Shown piece by piece: positions 19,473 through 31,141 of a DNA stretch of 64,000 nt (the first letter of the stretch is position 1; the number at the start of each line of letters is the position of its first letter). The DNA comes from Chondrus crispus (lineage: Eukaryota; Rhodophyta; Florideophyceae; Gigartinales; Gigartinaceae). The DNA is taken from positions 22,162 to 86,161 of the forward strand of contig NW_005178551.1 in the NCBI RefSeq assembly GCF_000350225.1, written 5' to 3'. A program made the translations under genes and the position numbers. A model generated the notes under the pieces. It searched no databases, was not told the DNA's origin, and saw only the letters and a program-made list of their open reading frames with translations.

Positions 19473-21422
19473 ATGCCACCCGAGACTCGATCTACCACAC
19501 GCTCCGCGCAGCCCACGATGCAACAAGAAGTGCTCGAAACAGCGAGCAACCCACACGGAAACACGTCTGCATGCGCGCCGGTTGACACGTTGGCGAGCTT
19601 CGAGATTCGCGATGATCTACGCGCAATGCTCGAGGGCACCATGGAATCGCCTGGCGTCCTGCAGCTCATGTGCCTACATTTTTGTGAGCGCCTCAATTCC
19701 CTTGCATCAAGAGTTCCTGATCGAAGTGAGCTAGATTATCGTCTGAGGTCTACGACGGAGAATGCCACCGGCAATCAAGACTTACTTCTATCTGTCCGCA
19801 CAGAGATCTGCGAGGTACGTGCAAGCCTTGAGGCTCTTCGTGAAAATTCTCAAGATACGAATCTTCAAGTCACAAGGAATTCCAACGAAGTCCGAGAAAT
19901 CAGGACCCTACTCGCGACTATCATGTCCGAGAACACGATACTCCGTAGTCGTTTCCGAACCCTGGAGTCGTCTAGAGTTTATGTTCGAGAAGATCCCGGT
20001 GTTCGAGGAGAACCCGTTCCCCCGTCTCCCATCCCCAATTCCCCGAATCACTTACAAGAACAAGATCGATACTCTCAAATTCAAGCCCAATCCGGCCGGA
20101 GTGCCAATGAACCTCTCGCTCCACGCACTCTAGAAGAATTCTTTCGTGGAGGCCGCGGTTTGACGAATCAAGAACACGCGACAAGAGCACAGCAAGATAC
20201 TGTGCCTTCGAAAACTAACCCGCGATGGGCGCCTACTCAGTCACTGGTGAATAGTTTTGCTGCTCCAATGCCCTTGATGCGCGACCACGTAATCCCATGG
20301 CAAGAAATGGCCAAGACTCTCGAAGGCCCGTACTGTCCTGGGATCGCCCCACAACGGACCCTGCTCGCCCCATTCACGATTGTGGTGTCTTACAGGCACA
20401 ACCGGTTACGAGATACACGAGCTACTCTTCACGTCACTGAGAGCGAGAGTGTCTACCGAGTAAAACGCAGATTCGACGTGCTATTCCCTTCATTCCAGCC
20501 ATTCGACGGCACGAACCCTATCAAGCTCCTGCAGTTCCTCTCTTCAATTCGTGACGGCTTCGATGACCTACACGTTCCCGAAGGCCTGGCCTTCCTCATG
20601 ATCTCGTATTACCTCATGGGTTCCGCAAAAGATATGTACACGAACCAAGTCTCTCCCGGAGTTCGCTCCTCGAATTCAGCTCTAGCTGGTTCGTGGCCGT
20701 TCGTGGTACACGCCCTAATCAAGCGCTATTTGCCCGACGACGTGCTACAACGCGCTCATGAGAAGGTCACCGACGCGAAACAGAAGCCTGAAGAAGACGA
20801 GAGCAAGTTCGCCAATCGCTTAATTGCAGCTGCACGAGTTTGCTGTAATGTATTCGAGGACCTTGAACTCGTGAACTACTACAGTCGTGGGCTTCTTCCC
20901 TCGACTCGTGATGCTGTGACCGAGGCAGTAAGGCAGCTATCCGTGAATGAACAAGGCGATCTAACTGTTGCCCGTCGCGTTGCGCATGCCGAAGGTAACA
21001 CGTTCCGAGCTCGTGGCACACAAAGCAATTCGACCCCGGTTAAACTCAAGCCCCGCGGTCACGTTATGACGATGCAAGAACCCGCGGAAACGACCGGTCG
21101 CCATGTTCCGACCTCGTCATTTGTTCGCCACACCACTCTAAGGCACTTAGTACACGGCCCGATGAATTACTGGGCGGGTATGCGACCCCAAGATCCCGAG
21201 TCCTCGTTACAAATAGCTACAAATCTCGAAGCCCTCTTATTTGCGGGCGATTCTCACGAACGCCGAAATTCTATCGCACCCGTGAGCCCTTCCACGGAGA
21301 ACTTTCAAGCCCAATCGATCGATAATCTTCGTGAGCTCGCACAAAATAATACAGTCGCCGTGCCGAAGTTGAGTGAAAAGCAAGCTCGCGACGCTCTCAG
21401 CGTGATTCCCACGGACTACTGA
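19473..21422 (+). CDS. Gag polyprotein of the Ty3/gypsy element
   Basis: 649 codons from the first ATG after the primer-binding site. Residues about 110-160 form a coiled-coil-like helix (VRTEICEVRASLEALRENSQ). The middle has the retrotransposon gag pattern (FPSFQPFDGTNPIKLLQFLS ... ESKFANRLIAAARVC ... FEDLELVNYYSRGLLPSTRD). The TGA at 21420-21422 follows PTDY, and the same frame continues directly into the zinc knuckle CWTCKNAGHFAFTC (21432-21473). The stop is therefore probably a mutated Arg codon (CGA to TGA), although a translational stop or readthrough signal cannot be excluded. Confidence 0.85.
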   Translation: MPPETRSTTRSAQPTMQQEVLETASNPHGNTSACAPVDTLASFEIRDDLRAMLEGTMESPGVLQLMCLHFCERLNSLASRVPDRSELDYRLRSTTENATGNQDLLLSVRTEICEVRASLEALRENSQDTNLQVTRNSNEVREIRTLLATIMSENTILRSRFRTLESSRVYVREDPGVRGEPVPPSPIPNSPNHLQEQDRYSQIQAQSGRSANEPLAPRTLEEFFRGGRGLTNQEHATRAQQDTVPSKTNPRWAPTQSLVNSFAAPMPLMRDHVIPWQEMAKTLEGPYCPGIAPQRTLLAPFTIVVSYRHNRLRDTRATLHVTESESVYRVKRRFDVLFPSFQPFDGTNPIKLLQFLSSIRDGFDDLHVPEGLAFLMISYYLMGSAKDMYTNQVSPGVRSSNSALAGSWPFVVHALIKRYLPDDVLQRAHEKVTDAKQKPEEDESKFANRLIAAARVCCNVFEDLELVNYYSRGLLPSTRDAVTEAVRQLSVNEQGDLTVARRVAHAEGNTFRARGTQSNSTPVKLKPRGHVMTMQEPAETTGRHVPTSSFVRHTTLRHLVHGPMNYWAGMRPQDPESSLQIATNLEALLFAGDSHERRNSIAPVSPSTENFQAQSIDNLRELAQNNTVAVPKLSEKQARDALSVIPTDY

Positions 21423-24400
21423 GGCTTGAACTGCTGGACTTGCAAAAATGCCGGGCATTTCGCGTTCACTTGCCCGACCTCAACGCCCAAGCAGCGCATT
21501 TACTACGCGTATTGCTATTTCTTGTACAAGTGCAAGGATAGCCCAACGGCTCCAGAATGGCTTTGCTAACGCTTCCATACTCGAATGGCACGCCCCGAGA
21601 CCCGAGGTTTGTACAAGTACAGGAACCAAGGGACAGCTCACGGTGCTCCTCCACATGATTTTCGCGAAACCCGTGCCCACCTTGGACGCAAGGATCGCAA
21701 TACGAGAAACCGCGGCGTTAGGTTCGACCGGCCGGGTGGAGTCTACGTCACGACGCACGTCCCCGACGAGCACACAGCGCCTTGGAGAGATCATGAAAAT
21801 GCAGGCTCCACGTCAAGTGAAGACCCGACCCAGAAAAACTTGCAGGGTCAGGAGTGACGTGGCTCCACTTCCTGTCCCGCGATGTTTCCGGTCACTACAA
21901 GTCAAGTCACTCAGCCCTCGAGAACGCGAACGTTATGGGTCCATTAGAATCCTTTCGCGTAAACAAGGTCACACGTCCACAAAGAACTTGGACGAACAGT
22001 ATTCTAGATGTCCCCGTGTTGATTCTGAACCCCGCCGCACGATAGGTTCGACTCCTACAACTATCCCTCCGATATCGTGGAGTTATGCTACATTTCCCAA
22101 GGGAGGACATAGAACACCTCTACAAGGAGGAAAGTCACGTACGCGGCGATCACGACGCAAGAAACATTCCGCAAAAGTTGTCCCATCAGAAGGCACTCCC
22201 GATTTCGTTGTTGACAAGGAAAATCTGTTTCACGCAGAGCCCACCTGAGACGAAGAGGGAAACGCGTGGCTCCTCACCTCGTCGCATTATATCGTCGCTG
22301 GATCGCTTGGCCTCAAAACGCGTGCCATGAGGGCTTTCCATATCGCGTTAGACACGGGATCTGGACATAACGTGATAAGGCGTTCCGCTCTTCCCATGGG
22401 ATAGGAAGAGTTCGTGATCGAAGAAGCTTATATCCCGCCCCTCGGTGACGCGAATGGAAAGCCTATTTCCCTACTCGGCAAGGTCATGCTTCGCGTTCGC
22501 TTGGGTACCGCCGTATATCAAGTAGCGTTTCTTGTCGCCGACACGCTCGCAGTTCCCGTGATGAATATCGGCACGTGTTTCATGACCAAACACGTAATCT
22601 CTATTCGTTGTGTCGACCAGTACGTGCAATATACCCGTGCTAAGCTACCTATCCTCGCAACGCATACTCGTGAGAAAAAGTTCGCGGACCCTGACGACGA
22701 CGAAACCCGTGACGACCCAAATCGGCTACAAGCATACCCTCGAACCCCAAGCACGCCACCTCAAGCCTCGCAGAACCTTCACAGGCCCCACACGATTCGC
22801 TGAGCGAAGTACACGAAAATTCCGGCAAGGTTTCAAGTCGCTGTCTCCGTTGTCACTGAGGCCTCTGGTCTGGTTTTCATCGAGCCCAAGCACTCTGTGC
22901 AGGCGAAGTATCACGTCCGAACCGCTAACCGAATCTTTGAAGCTAACCGTAACCGACGTTTGACCTCGTGCTCTCAAATTTCTCGAAGTTTCCTCGTGCC
23001 CTCCCGAAGGGAATGGTCATCGCTTATGCCACACGAAACCCACTCGGAATATACTCCCTCGAAGAAAAGGTTTCTCAGGATTTCGAACGAGTCTTAAATC
23101 TTCCCTTCACGACAAGGGAGTCCGAGGACAGTAAGCTTAAGGTCTCCGTATGGAAAGAGGCCAAGCGTCCGATTCCCGGCAGCACGTGGCGTTCCCAGAT
23201 TGACTTATCTCACATAACCGACAAGTCAACGCAGCACGAAATCATCTACATGCTCACCAAGCACGAAACTATGTGGAGACCCGGTTATCTAGGCGAAATT
23301 ACCGCGACGGAACACAGAATAGAGCTCTACCCGGATTCGAAGCCGATAAGACAAGCCCTTTATCGACAAGGACATAAGGCACGCGATATCATCAGTCCTG
23401 AGATCGCGAAGATGCTCGATGCAGGCGTGATAGAGCCGGCTAGCAGCAAATGGGCAAGTCCCGTGGTTCTCGTTCCGAAGAAAGATGGTTCGTTACGGTT
23501 CTGTATTGATTACAGAAGCTTAAACACGAAAACCGTGGCGAGCGCGTACCCACTCCCACGAATGGACGACTGTCTAGATTCTCTCGGGAATGCTGCCATT
23601 TTCACGACTCTCTACTGCAATTTGGGATATTGGCAGATTCCTGTGGCACCCGAAGACCGCGACAAAACCACGTTCACAACTCACATGGGAACCATTCGCC
23701 ACACAAGGATGACGTTTGGTCTTCGGAACGCACGGGCGACCCTCCAACGAGCTCTTGATATAATACTTTCTGGAGTAAGATGGCAAACCTGCGTCATATA
23801 TCTAGATGACGTGATCGTGTTTTCTCGTGATACATCGTCCCACATACAGCACGTAGATCAAGTACTCGCATTGTTAAGGAACGCAGGTGTCTCGCTCAAG
23901 CTCAAGAAATACTCGCTCTTCCAGCCAAAGGTTAGTTACCTAGGACACGTCATCACGACAGGAAAGCTTTCCGTTGCTAAAGAAAACACGGCTGCATTCG
24001 CGGATGCGATTTTCCCGAGAAACGCCACGCAGATGCGGTCATTCCTTGGAGCCGCGAATGTCTACCGCCGGTTTATCAAGAATTTCTTGGGAATCGCGAA
24101 GCCCTTAAACTCAATGCTCAAGAAAGATGTTTACCCGAAATGGTTCGAGCCAAAGGAGGATGCCATCTCGGCTTTCGAGACCCTTAAGACACGTCTGATC
24201 TCGCCCCCTGTGTCGCACTCCCGCAACGTGACCGCCCGTACAAAATCGACACAGACGCGTCCGCGCATCAACTCGGCCCAGCCTTACTGCAACAACAAGA
24301 TCTCGAGGACGAGAATGCGTGGAGTCCCGTGGGTTACTGGTATAAGACTTTGAACAATGCTGAGCAAAATTATAGTGCCACGGAACGTGAATGTTTTTCG

Positions 24401-26478
24401 GTGGTCTGGGCCATTACGACCTTAAGACCATATCTAGAAGGCACGAAATTCACGGTTCGCACGGACCACGATGCGTTACGGTGGTTGCTGACTCTGACAG
24501 AACCATCCGGGAGACTCATGCGATGGCGATTACGCCTTTCCGAGTTCGACTTCAAGATCGTGTATCGCCCGGGACGTGTTCATCAGGTACCAGATCGCCT
24601 TTCAAGAGTAGTCAGTCCTGCTCGTGACACGAAACCCGTGGAGGATAGCATTCCTACATTCCGGGACCACCTCGATCCCGTACTTGTTGCGACCCGTGGA
24701 CGAAGCTCGAGAACACGTGCGACTACGAACTACAGAGACGTAGCATCAGCAAACCCTTCCGATGCCCATGACGAGATTGTCGATGACACATTCGATGAAT
24801 ACGTCGATTTCTTTGATCCCATTATTGCAGATGAAGAAATCGAGACTGCAAGCGTAGTCGCAGACGTGCCTATGCCAATCACGATTCCCGAGCTTTGGAA
24901 GCACAACGCGCAGACGAGCTTTGTCAAACCGTGCTCTCACGTCATTCTCGAAAACACGATTCCCTCTTTCGTGAAGGGGGCAATGGCGTGCTACGGCGGG
25001 CACATCCCCTACTTTCCGACGTCGAACAAATCGTGCTTCCTGCCAACTTAAGGCCCCGTGTTCTTAAACTTGCATATTACTCGACGCTCGCCGGGCATCC
25101 TGGGCAAACAAGGATGTATCATTACGTAAGAAAGACCTACTATTGGCCTCACATGGCAGCGGATGTCTACGCCACCGTGAGAAATTGTTCAACTTGCGCG
25201 AAGAATAGACTCAAGCTTCGAAGAGCAATGAATCCCTTGAAACTATTCCCCGCGACCAAGCCACTCACGAACCTATGCATTGACATTCTAGGACCACTCA
25301 CGAAATCCAAGCGCGGCTTCAGGTTTCTCTTGGTTATCACGGACCGCTTCACGAAATTAACTCAAGTCGTGCCTCTGCGCTCTATAACTGCGTACACGGT
25401 TGCAGTCGCATTCACGGAACACTGAGTATTCAAGTACGGCGCTTCTGAGAGTGTCATATCCGACAATAGCAAGCAATTCGCTTCAAGATTCTTCCAATCC
25501 GCCTGCCCCTCTTCTCGCGATCTCGAATATCTTCACGAGCACGTATCATCCAGAGACAAATGGTCAGGTGGAGCGGTACAACTGCACAATTCTCGCCATG
25601 TTAAGAAATTACGTGAACGAGCATCAAGATGATTCGGATAAGTACGCTACGGTTCTGACCCACCCATATAACAATCACGTGCACAAGACCACGGGAACCA
25701 CTCCTTTCAACCTCGTGCTTTCTCGACCTCCTCCTCCATTTCACCTCGACCACTACGGGGATAGTACCATCGCTCCGAGCAAGAGCAAACTTGAACTACC
25801 TCTGAAAATTACGGCGCGCAATCCAGAGTGCTCGCACGAGTCTCCACAAGACACAAGCTCGATACAAGAAGGACTTTTGACAAGCGCGTGCGTTCCACCA
25901 CCAAGAATATACGGGCAGGCCAGTACATCTATTTAGACCCCACAGATGGAACCACCAAGGGTGGTGAACTTGGAAATCACGCCCTCGGTCCCTTTCGTGT
26001 CATCAAAAACGACACACGAACAGTCATGATCGAGCGCGATGGAAATATCGAGAGAGTCTCCGCGAATCGTGTCACATACGCGCTTCCGCCAGATGACGCA
26101 CCACCGCCGGAACCTCTCCCAGCAACGGAAAAAGATCTTCAAGAAAAGAATATCAAAGGCCCGAAGTACGTCATGGAAGAAATTCTGGACCACCTAGTAC
26201 TGTCTTCGGGAGCATTCGAGTTTCAAATCAAGTAGTACGGGTACTGTGAACCCACGTGGCAACCCCGAAGTGATATCCCGGAGGAGGCCATCGCGACGTA
26301 TTTATCTAGACGCCGCCGATACCCAAATCAATACCCCAAAAAATTCAAGCTATGCAAGATTCCTCGAAGTCAACACAAAAAAAGAACTACTCGCGCTCAA
26401 GCGAAGAAGACACCAAGCCTTGGAAATAACCCGTAGCCCCTTTCCTGATTTCTATTTGAGCCCGGGACGTGCAGTCTG
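21423..26478 (+). pseudogene. Gag-pol remainder: PR, RT, RNase H, IN, chromodomain
   Basis: Continues from gag through a CCHC knuckle (21432-21473). The aspartic protease has ALDTGSGHNVI (DTG at 22351-22359). Reverse transcriptase shows LRFCIDYRSLN, TTLYCNLGYWQ (the usual Asp is Tyr) and YLDDVIVF at 23799-23810. RNase H includes YSATERECFSVVWAI and FTVRTDHDALRWLL. Integrase has a zinc finger from about 25096 (HPGQTRMYHYV ... NCSTCAKNR), then CIDILGP, ISDNSKQF and TYHPETNGQVERYN. A chromodomain-like tail (VMEEILDHL, FEFQIK-stop-YGYCEPTW) lies at 26163-26330. Stops at 22402-22404, 25423-25425 and 26233-26235 each replace an expected Trp. There are frameshifts near 22965, 24250 and 25020. Not translatable as one protein now. 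Confidence 0.88.
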
Positions 26479-26488
26479 AGGGGGGGCC
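26474..26488 (+). promoter_or_regulatory. Internal polypurine tract
   Basis: CTGAGGGGGGGCC immediately after the pol frame is nearly identical to the tract next to the 3' LTR at 29144-29155. It lies where the 3' LTR would be expected in an ordinary Ty3/gypsy element. Confidence 0.7.
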
Positions 26489-26909
26489 CTGGACCGAAGT
26501 ACGTGTTAGGTGCAGCAAGATAACTAACCGAAGAAAATATCTCAAGCACGAACCAAGCAGTAAGACACAAGACCATTCTGTCTCGTCTCTTTATATAGAC
26601 GTGTGCAAATTACCTCGATAAGACCCTGCGACTTAAGCTATTAAGATGCTAGCCCTACTCTCCTCCAGGATACGTGTTCCTATACTGCCCAGCAGTACCT
26701 TCACGCGTCACGTACTGGTCCGGTATACTAGGATAACGAGCGTACGGGTCGCGAATACCCGCACTCTCATAAACACTGAGAATACGAGAACGAGATGCAT
26801 AAAGATCCGGGATTGGTTCACGAGAAGCAATTGCAGACGAGCCTGCTTTCGTGGAGGGATCCCTCGGAAGTGACCCGTACGAGGCCTCAAGCCTTGCTGT
26901 TGTACCACC

Positions 26910-28712
26910 TTAATCGCCATCCTCGTACCCAAGCACTCTCTGAGTCGGTTTCACCCTCGACCTCGTGATTTCGGGGTCATACCGGACTCTCTTCCCATAG
27001 TCATAGGGCACCGTGTAACGGCGATCTCGACAATCACGCAACTTCTCGACTTCCGTGCTCCAAAGGTCCGCTCGGCGCCGTTCGTCAGAGAGATCACGAG
27101 AGATACGCCCGAATTCTTCACGAAGTTCCGATTCACGGAATTCCACAGCCCGCGCACGCTTGAAAACCGTTTCAATGATCTCAAGAACAGACCACCACTC
27201 GGACCTTGCGGCGAGACCCTGCAGTAGCGGCCCAGTCACATTAGACTCGCGGAGTGTGGCATCGGACACCCGAGAATCCAAGGCCACGAACCTCGGACCA
27301 AAACCACGGGTATAACCAAAGTGCCCCTCACGCATATCCTTGACAGGCAGACCACCCAGCCTCGAACCCGTGTAACTTGACGCGGTCACAAAAGATCCAT
27401 TGACGAAAGACGCCCACCACTCAGACACTTGAGACGGAAAGTCTCTCCGTGAGAATAAGTAACTCGTATCGAGATCCTGCGCCTGTTTTTGCAACTTGAC
27501 TAGATCATCCGGCCTAATCTCGGAGGTCCATTCGCTGCACTCGTGCTTCAAAGGCGGGATGAATTCGAAAGACTCCAAGAATTCCAAACAGTCATCACTC
27601 ACGATCCACACGCAACCCGCGCTTCTGAACTCGTGTTGCAGGGCACAAATAGTGGCGTGAAGCAATTCTAGACGCAAACACGATTCCAATCGCCTCTCGA
27701 CACCCTCACCCCCGTGAAATCGTGAAGACCAGCACAAGCACTACCAAAGTAGTGCAGCACTCGCGGCATCTTGATGGCAATACCGTTAACGCCAGATGCT
27801 CGAAGAGCCACTTGTGGGAGCGGCAATCAAGCCGGAAATCCCTGGAAAAGCGTGAGTTTCTGCCGCCCTTGTACCGTGTATACCTTGTACTTCGAACCCG
27901 GACTCTCATCCACGTGAAGAGCATCGTAGTTCGCAAACGAGATAATCGACCCGAAACCCACGGACAACGACCACGTGCAACGATATTCGTGAATGAATTC
28001 ACGGCCTCTCGAATTGTCAACGGAGGGGAGCGAGTATTTCCACATCCTCGGCGACGTAATGGGCTTCTCCAGATCACCACGCAAGTAGTCGTTCATCGCG
28101 GTCACGTACCACGCGTCAGGGCTTGAATCCGCGAAAACTTGATCTGATACCAAGCCCACCCGAATCTGGTATCCCGTGGCAAAGGACAAGAGTCACAGGC
28201 TCGCGCCGCCCCCGACCATGCGCCCTCGACTCTCGTGTAAGCGTGAATTAGCTGCGCGTCGCGTCTTCCCGTGTTGACCAAGTCATCCCACCAGAACGAG
28301 CCGGACTTCCTCGGGTACCGAGACCAGCCGTTCCCCAAGTCTTCGTGAATGAATTCCCCACCCGTGTCTGAGATCCCAAACACGCCTTCCGGTTCTTGAA
28401 CTCCCTCGTCCCGAACACCCCTCTCCGTGCCTTCAAAATTTTTTCCACGCAGCGCGCGAGCCCACGGATCCTCCACATCTCCCCCCCTCGCCTCACGATA
28501 TTCGGCAACGCCCACGAATGCAAGCACGTCGACGCCGGCAACACCGGTTGAACCGGTGCGGCACCGAGATGTGCCGGACCGGTGTGCGCAAGGTTCGTCA
28601 CCTCCCCTTCTGCGCCTGTCACGACCGCGACTTCGACACCCGTGAGACCTTCTTCACCTTGCTCCGTTGTGCGTCTCGACGAGCCCAGGCCTGCCCGACT
28701 GCCTCGAACCAT
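26910..28712 (-). pseudogene. Antisense coding region inside the retrotransposon
   Basis: A chain of minus-strand frames between pol and the 3' LTR: 28248-28712, 28102-28527, 27827-28189 and 26910-27737 (275 codons). Read through frame changes, it gives a protein-like sequence rich in Trp, Glu and Arg (EFIHEDLGNGWSRYPRKSGS, EFIHEYRCTWSLSVGFGSII, VSEWWASFVNGSFVTASSYT). The repeated EFIHE(D/Y) motif suggests an internal duplication. No domain is recognised. Its position matches the extra antisense frames described for some plant gypsy elements, but its function is unknown. It appears broken by frameshifts. Confidence 0.5.
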
Positions 28713-29143
28713 GATCCACGCCGTGCCACAAGACCTGGCTCACGACCCACGCTCGCTCGTTTTTCGTGATAATGGCGCGTTGCCGAGGGTGGCGCCACGC
28801 TTATCGCACGAACACCGGCGTCCCTTATATGTAGGAGGCATACAGTGCGTTGCCTCACCACAAAACAAAAAAAATCGTCAAGACCTTTTGTCGCGCGACA
28901 AGATTTTTTTAACATACACAAAATTTCGTGCAAAAATTGTTTTCGCCGCAAATCTGAAACATCGAGAAAAAACACGTGACACAGAGGACCACAACATTTC
29001 GTGCACAAATTCCGCGCTCACAATCACGCCATCTACCGTGCTATCACGAGCTGACACTGTATCGCGCACATTCTACGTGTACATGCACCCTAATCACGAC
29101 CACACGTGGCAACCCTTTCTGGCGTGGACAGGGGCGTCCACGT

Positions 29144-29155
29144 CTGAGGGGGGCC
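29144..29155 (+). promoter_or_regulatory. 3' polypurine tract
   Basis: CTGAGGGGGGCC directly precedes the 3' LTR, the expected second-strand priming site of the retrotransposon. Confidence 0.8.
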
Positions 29156-29156
29156 A

Positions 29157-29764
29157 TGTGGTATAAACCGGTGCCGCTGTAGTACCCTTTTCGCGCTACT
29201 CGTGTACACGTGTATCTAGATAACTCAAGTACCCCGACGTACAGTACCAAGCCCATTTACACCAGCCTTGCTCGCTTTCGACACGCACACACGTCGACCT
29301 ACTACCGCGCTTGTACACGTGTGTATTATGACCCGACCTCGTGAGCTCTAGCCGTTACATCTCGACCGCGATCTAGTACAGTATATAGTGTCGTTGGCGC
29401 TTGCGTCGGGTGGGTTTGGGGACAAGCAACCAAGGACCAAGGACGCGAATCTCGTTCTTGGATTTGCGCGGTACTAACTAACTTCTTCTCGTTCACGCTC
29501 TCTCGTTCTCGTCGCTCGCTCCCTAGGACTCTCGTGGCCACGTCGCGTGTTGCCTCCTCGCTCGCCCGCACGGTTTACTGGCCGTGTGTTAGCCCCACTG
29601 GGTCGAGAGCACCGCGTCGTTCGCTTCTAGTCTCCGTGGTTCGCGAGCACACCCGGGTTCTACAGTCGCCCGAAAGCCTCTACCACTTCCCCCTAGCTAC
29701 CTAGTACACGACCCCACGAACGACCCTTGTTTTAGCACGTGACCACGTTTCGCGTTCTACTACA
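29157..29764 (+). repeat. Full 3' LTR, 608 bp
   Basis: Starts TGTGGTATAAACCGG and ends TACTACA, so it has TG...CA ends. TATA-like motifs are present (TATAAA near 29161; AGTATATAG near 29381). Its last 117 bp match the truncated 5' LTR. Confidence 0.88.
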
Positions 29765-30445
29765 GCCGTCGTACCACAAGCCATGACGAGCCCACCCATA
29801 ACTCTCCAGCTGAAGAATTTCTTGAATTGGCGCAACGGATTATCAGGCAGGTAGTCGCAGGGTTCTTGAATCTGTTCGGAAGATTGTCAGTCTACACACA
29901 CTCGGGACGATTCGAACCGTGGATATAGAATGTCCAAATCAGGCCCAATGACATCAATCATGCTTCCCTCGACTTTCTCATCTTCCTGCAAGTTCAAGTC
30001 ACTACATTGATCTTGGGCTAATTTTAGCCTCAATCGTGACACTTAATGTGTCCTTATCCACTCCGTTGCTCTCCATCACGTTCCCAAATGGTTCTCCTTC
30101 TGGCACTTGGGCTGTTTCCTCATGGATAAACGATTCATTCGAATTTTCCAGCTGCTTGGGAGCACTAAAATCGCCAATTACATTTCGACAGAATACGTCA
30201 TGGTTCCGTTCGATACGGGAAGGTTTTAGATCTTCTTCAGAGTTGTTTTCGTTACCTGTTGGCTCTTTGAAAGGGGCAGCGAGTAGCTTTGTGGCGAATG
30301 GCTGCTTCTTCCGGCAAACCCTGCGTCCAGAACTTGGCAGATGCCTGCGCGTTCTCTTCCCACTTGTTTTCATGCGGAGATGTACTCGCAGCGACGGAAT
30401 GAGTCCTTCTATGTTTCTAGACGCGGCTTTGTACCACCAGAGCAC
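29765..30445 (-). pseudogene. Unknown gene cut by the retrotransposon
   Basis: 147 open codons (30002-30445) are followed, after a frame change and a stop, by further protein-like sequence (NPLRQFKKFFSWRVMGG) running up to the 3' LTR edge. The protein is acidic in its second half (NENNSEEDLKPSRIERNHD) and has an N-terminal basic patch. No family is recognised. The reading frame stops abruptly at the LTR, so the element appears to have inserted in it. The missing half is not found left of 19256, where the LTR is also truncated. Confidence 0.4.
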
Positions 30446-31141
30446 CCTCGAGGACAGACTGGTCTGGATAACGGTCGAATAGAGAGGAAGAAGTGTTGGC
30501 GAACGGGATCACGCTAAAACAAGCTGCTGGATAGTCAGCCTTGTCGAGTACGCAATATGCAAAAAAATCGTAACTTGCCGAAAATGAACCCGGTCCAGTA
30601 TCGTATTTTTATGTTCTGCTCCTAACAAAACCTGACTTGAAAGGAAATTCTCATACACGCATATGCACACATAGACCTCGCTTGGTGGCGCCACACCCAC
30701 GCGGGTTCCCCGTTTTTTACATCCCGATCTACCTCGTTTGCCCATATTTCATTGATGTCACCGCCATATTGATATCAACTTGGAATTTTTTACACCATTT
30801 CATTTGTAGATTTTCAGGCATGATCATTTCCGTCCGTTACGAGTCGCGATGAGTTCCGTTTGCATCAACGAAATTGTTTCACAACTCCTTCGAAAGTGGG
30901 GCCATCCTAGAGTCCGAACAGGCTCCATGTTCTGGCCGGTCTCTTCTTTTTACGAGCTGTGATTACACGCTTAAATATCTTTAGTCTTCTTCGTATTATC
31001 TAGGTAGCCTGCTCAAAGCTACTTGTGCAGAGCACTGGATAAGAGCTTTCTTTTGCTCCAAGAACGTTTGGTGGAACACAGAGTTCACGACAGAGAGAAT
31101 CCACGTGGTTTCTGAGTCAGCAGGAGTCAGCGTGTTTTGCA
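30446..31141. other. Spacer, nothing recognised
   Basis: AT-richer sequence with no supported gene or repeat. Confidence 0.4.

Larger units (their letters stand above)
19256..29764 (+). mobile_element. Ty3/gypsy chromovirus-like LTR retrotransposon
   Basis: A 10.5-kb element: truncated 5' LTR (116 bp), primer-binding site, gag with CCHC knuckle, protease, reverse transcriptase, RNase H, integrase and a chromodomain. These are followed by a polypurine tract, a 2.65-kb extra region with an antisense frame, a second polypurine tract and a full 608-bp 3' LTR. The domain order, with integrase after RNase H, defines Ty3/gypsy, and the C-terminal chromodomain points to chromoviruses. LTR copies differ at only a few positions over the shared 116 bp, yet the coding region carries several stops and frameshifts. 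The left target duplication is lost; 29765-29769 (GCCGT) would be the right one. Confidence 0.9.
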
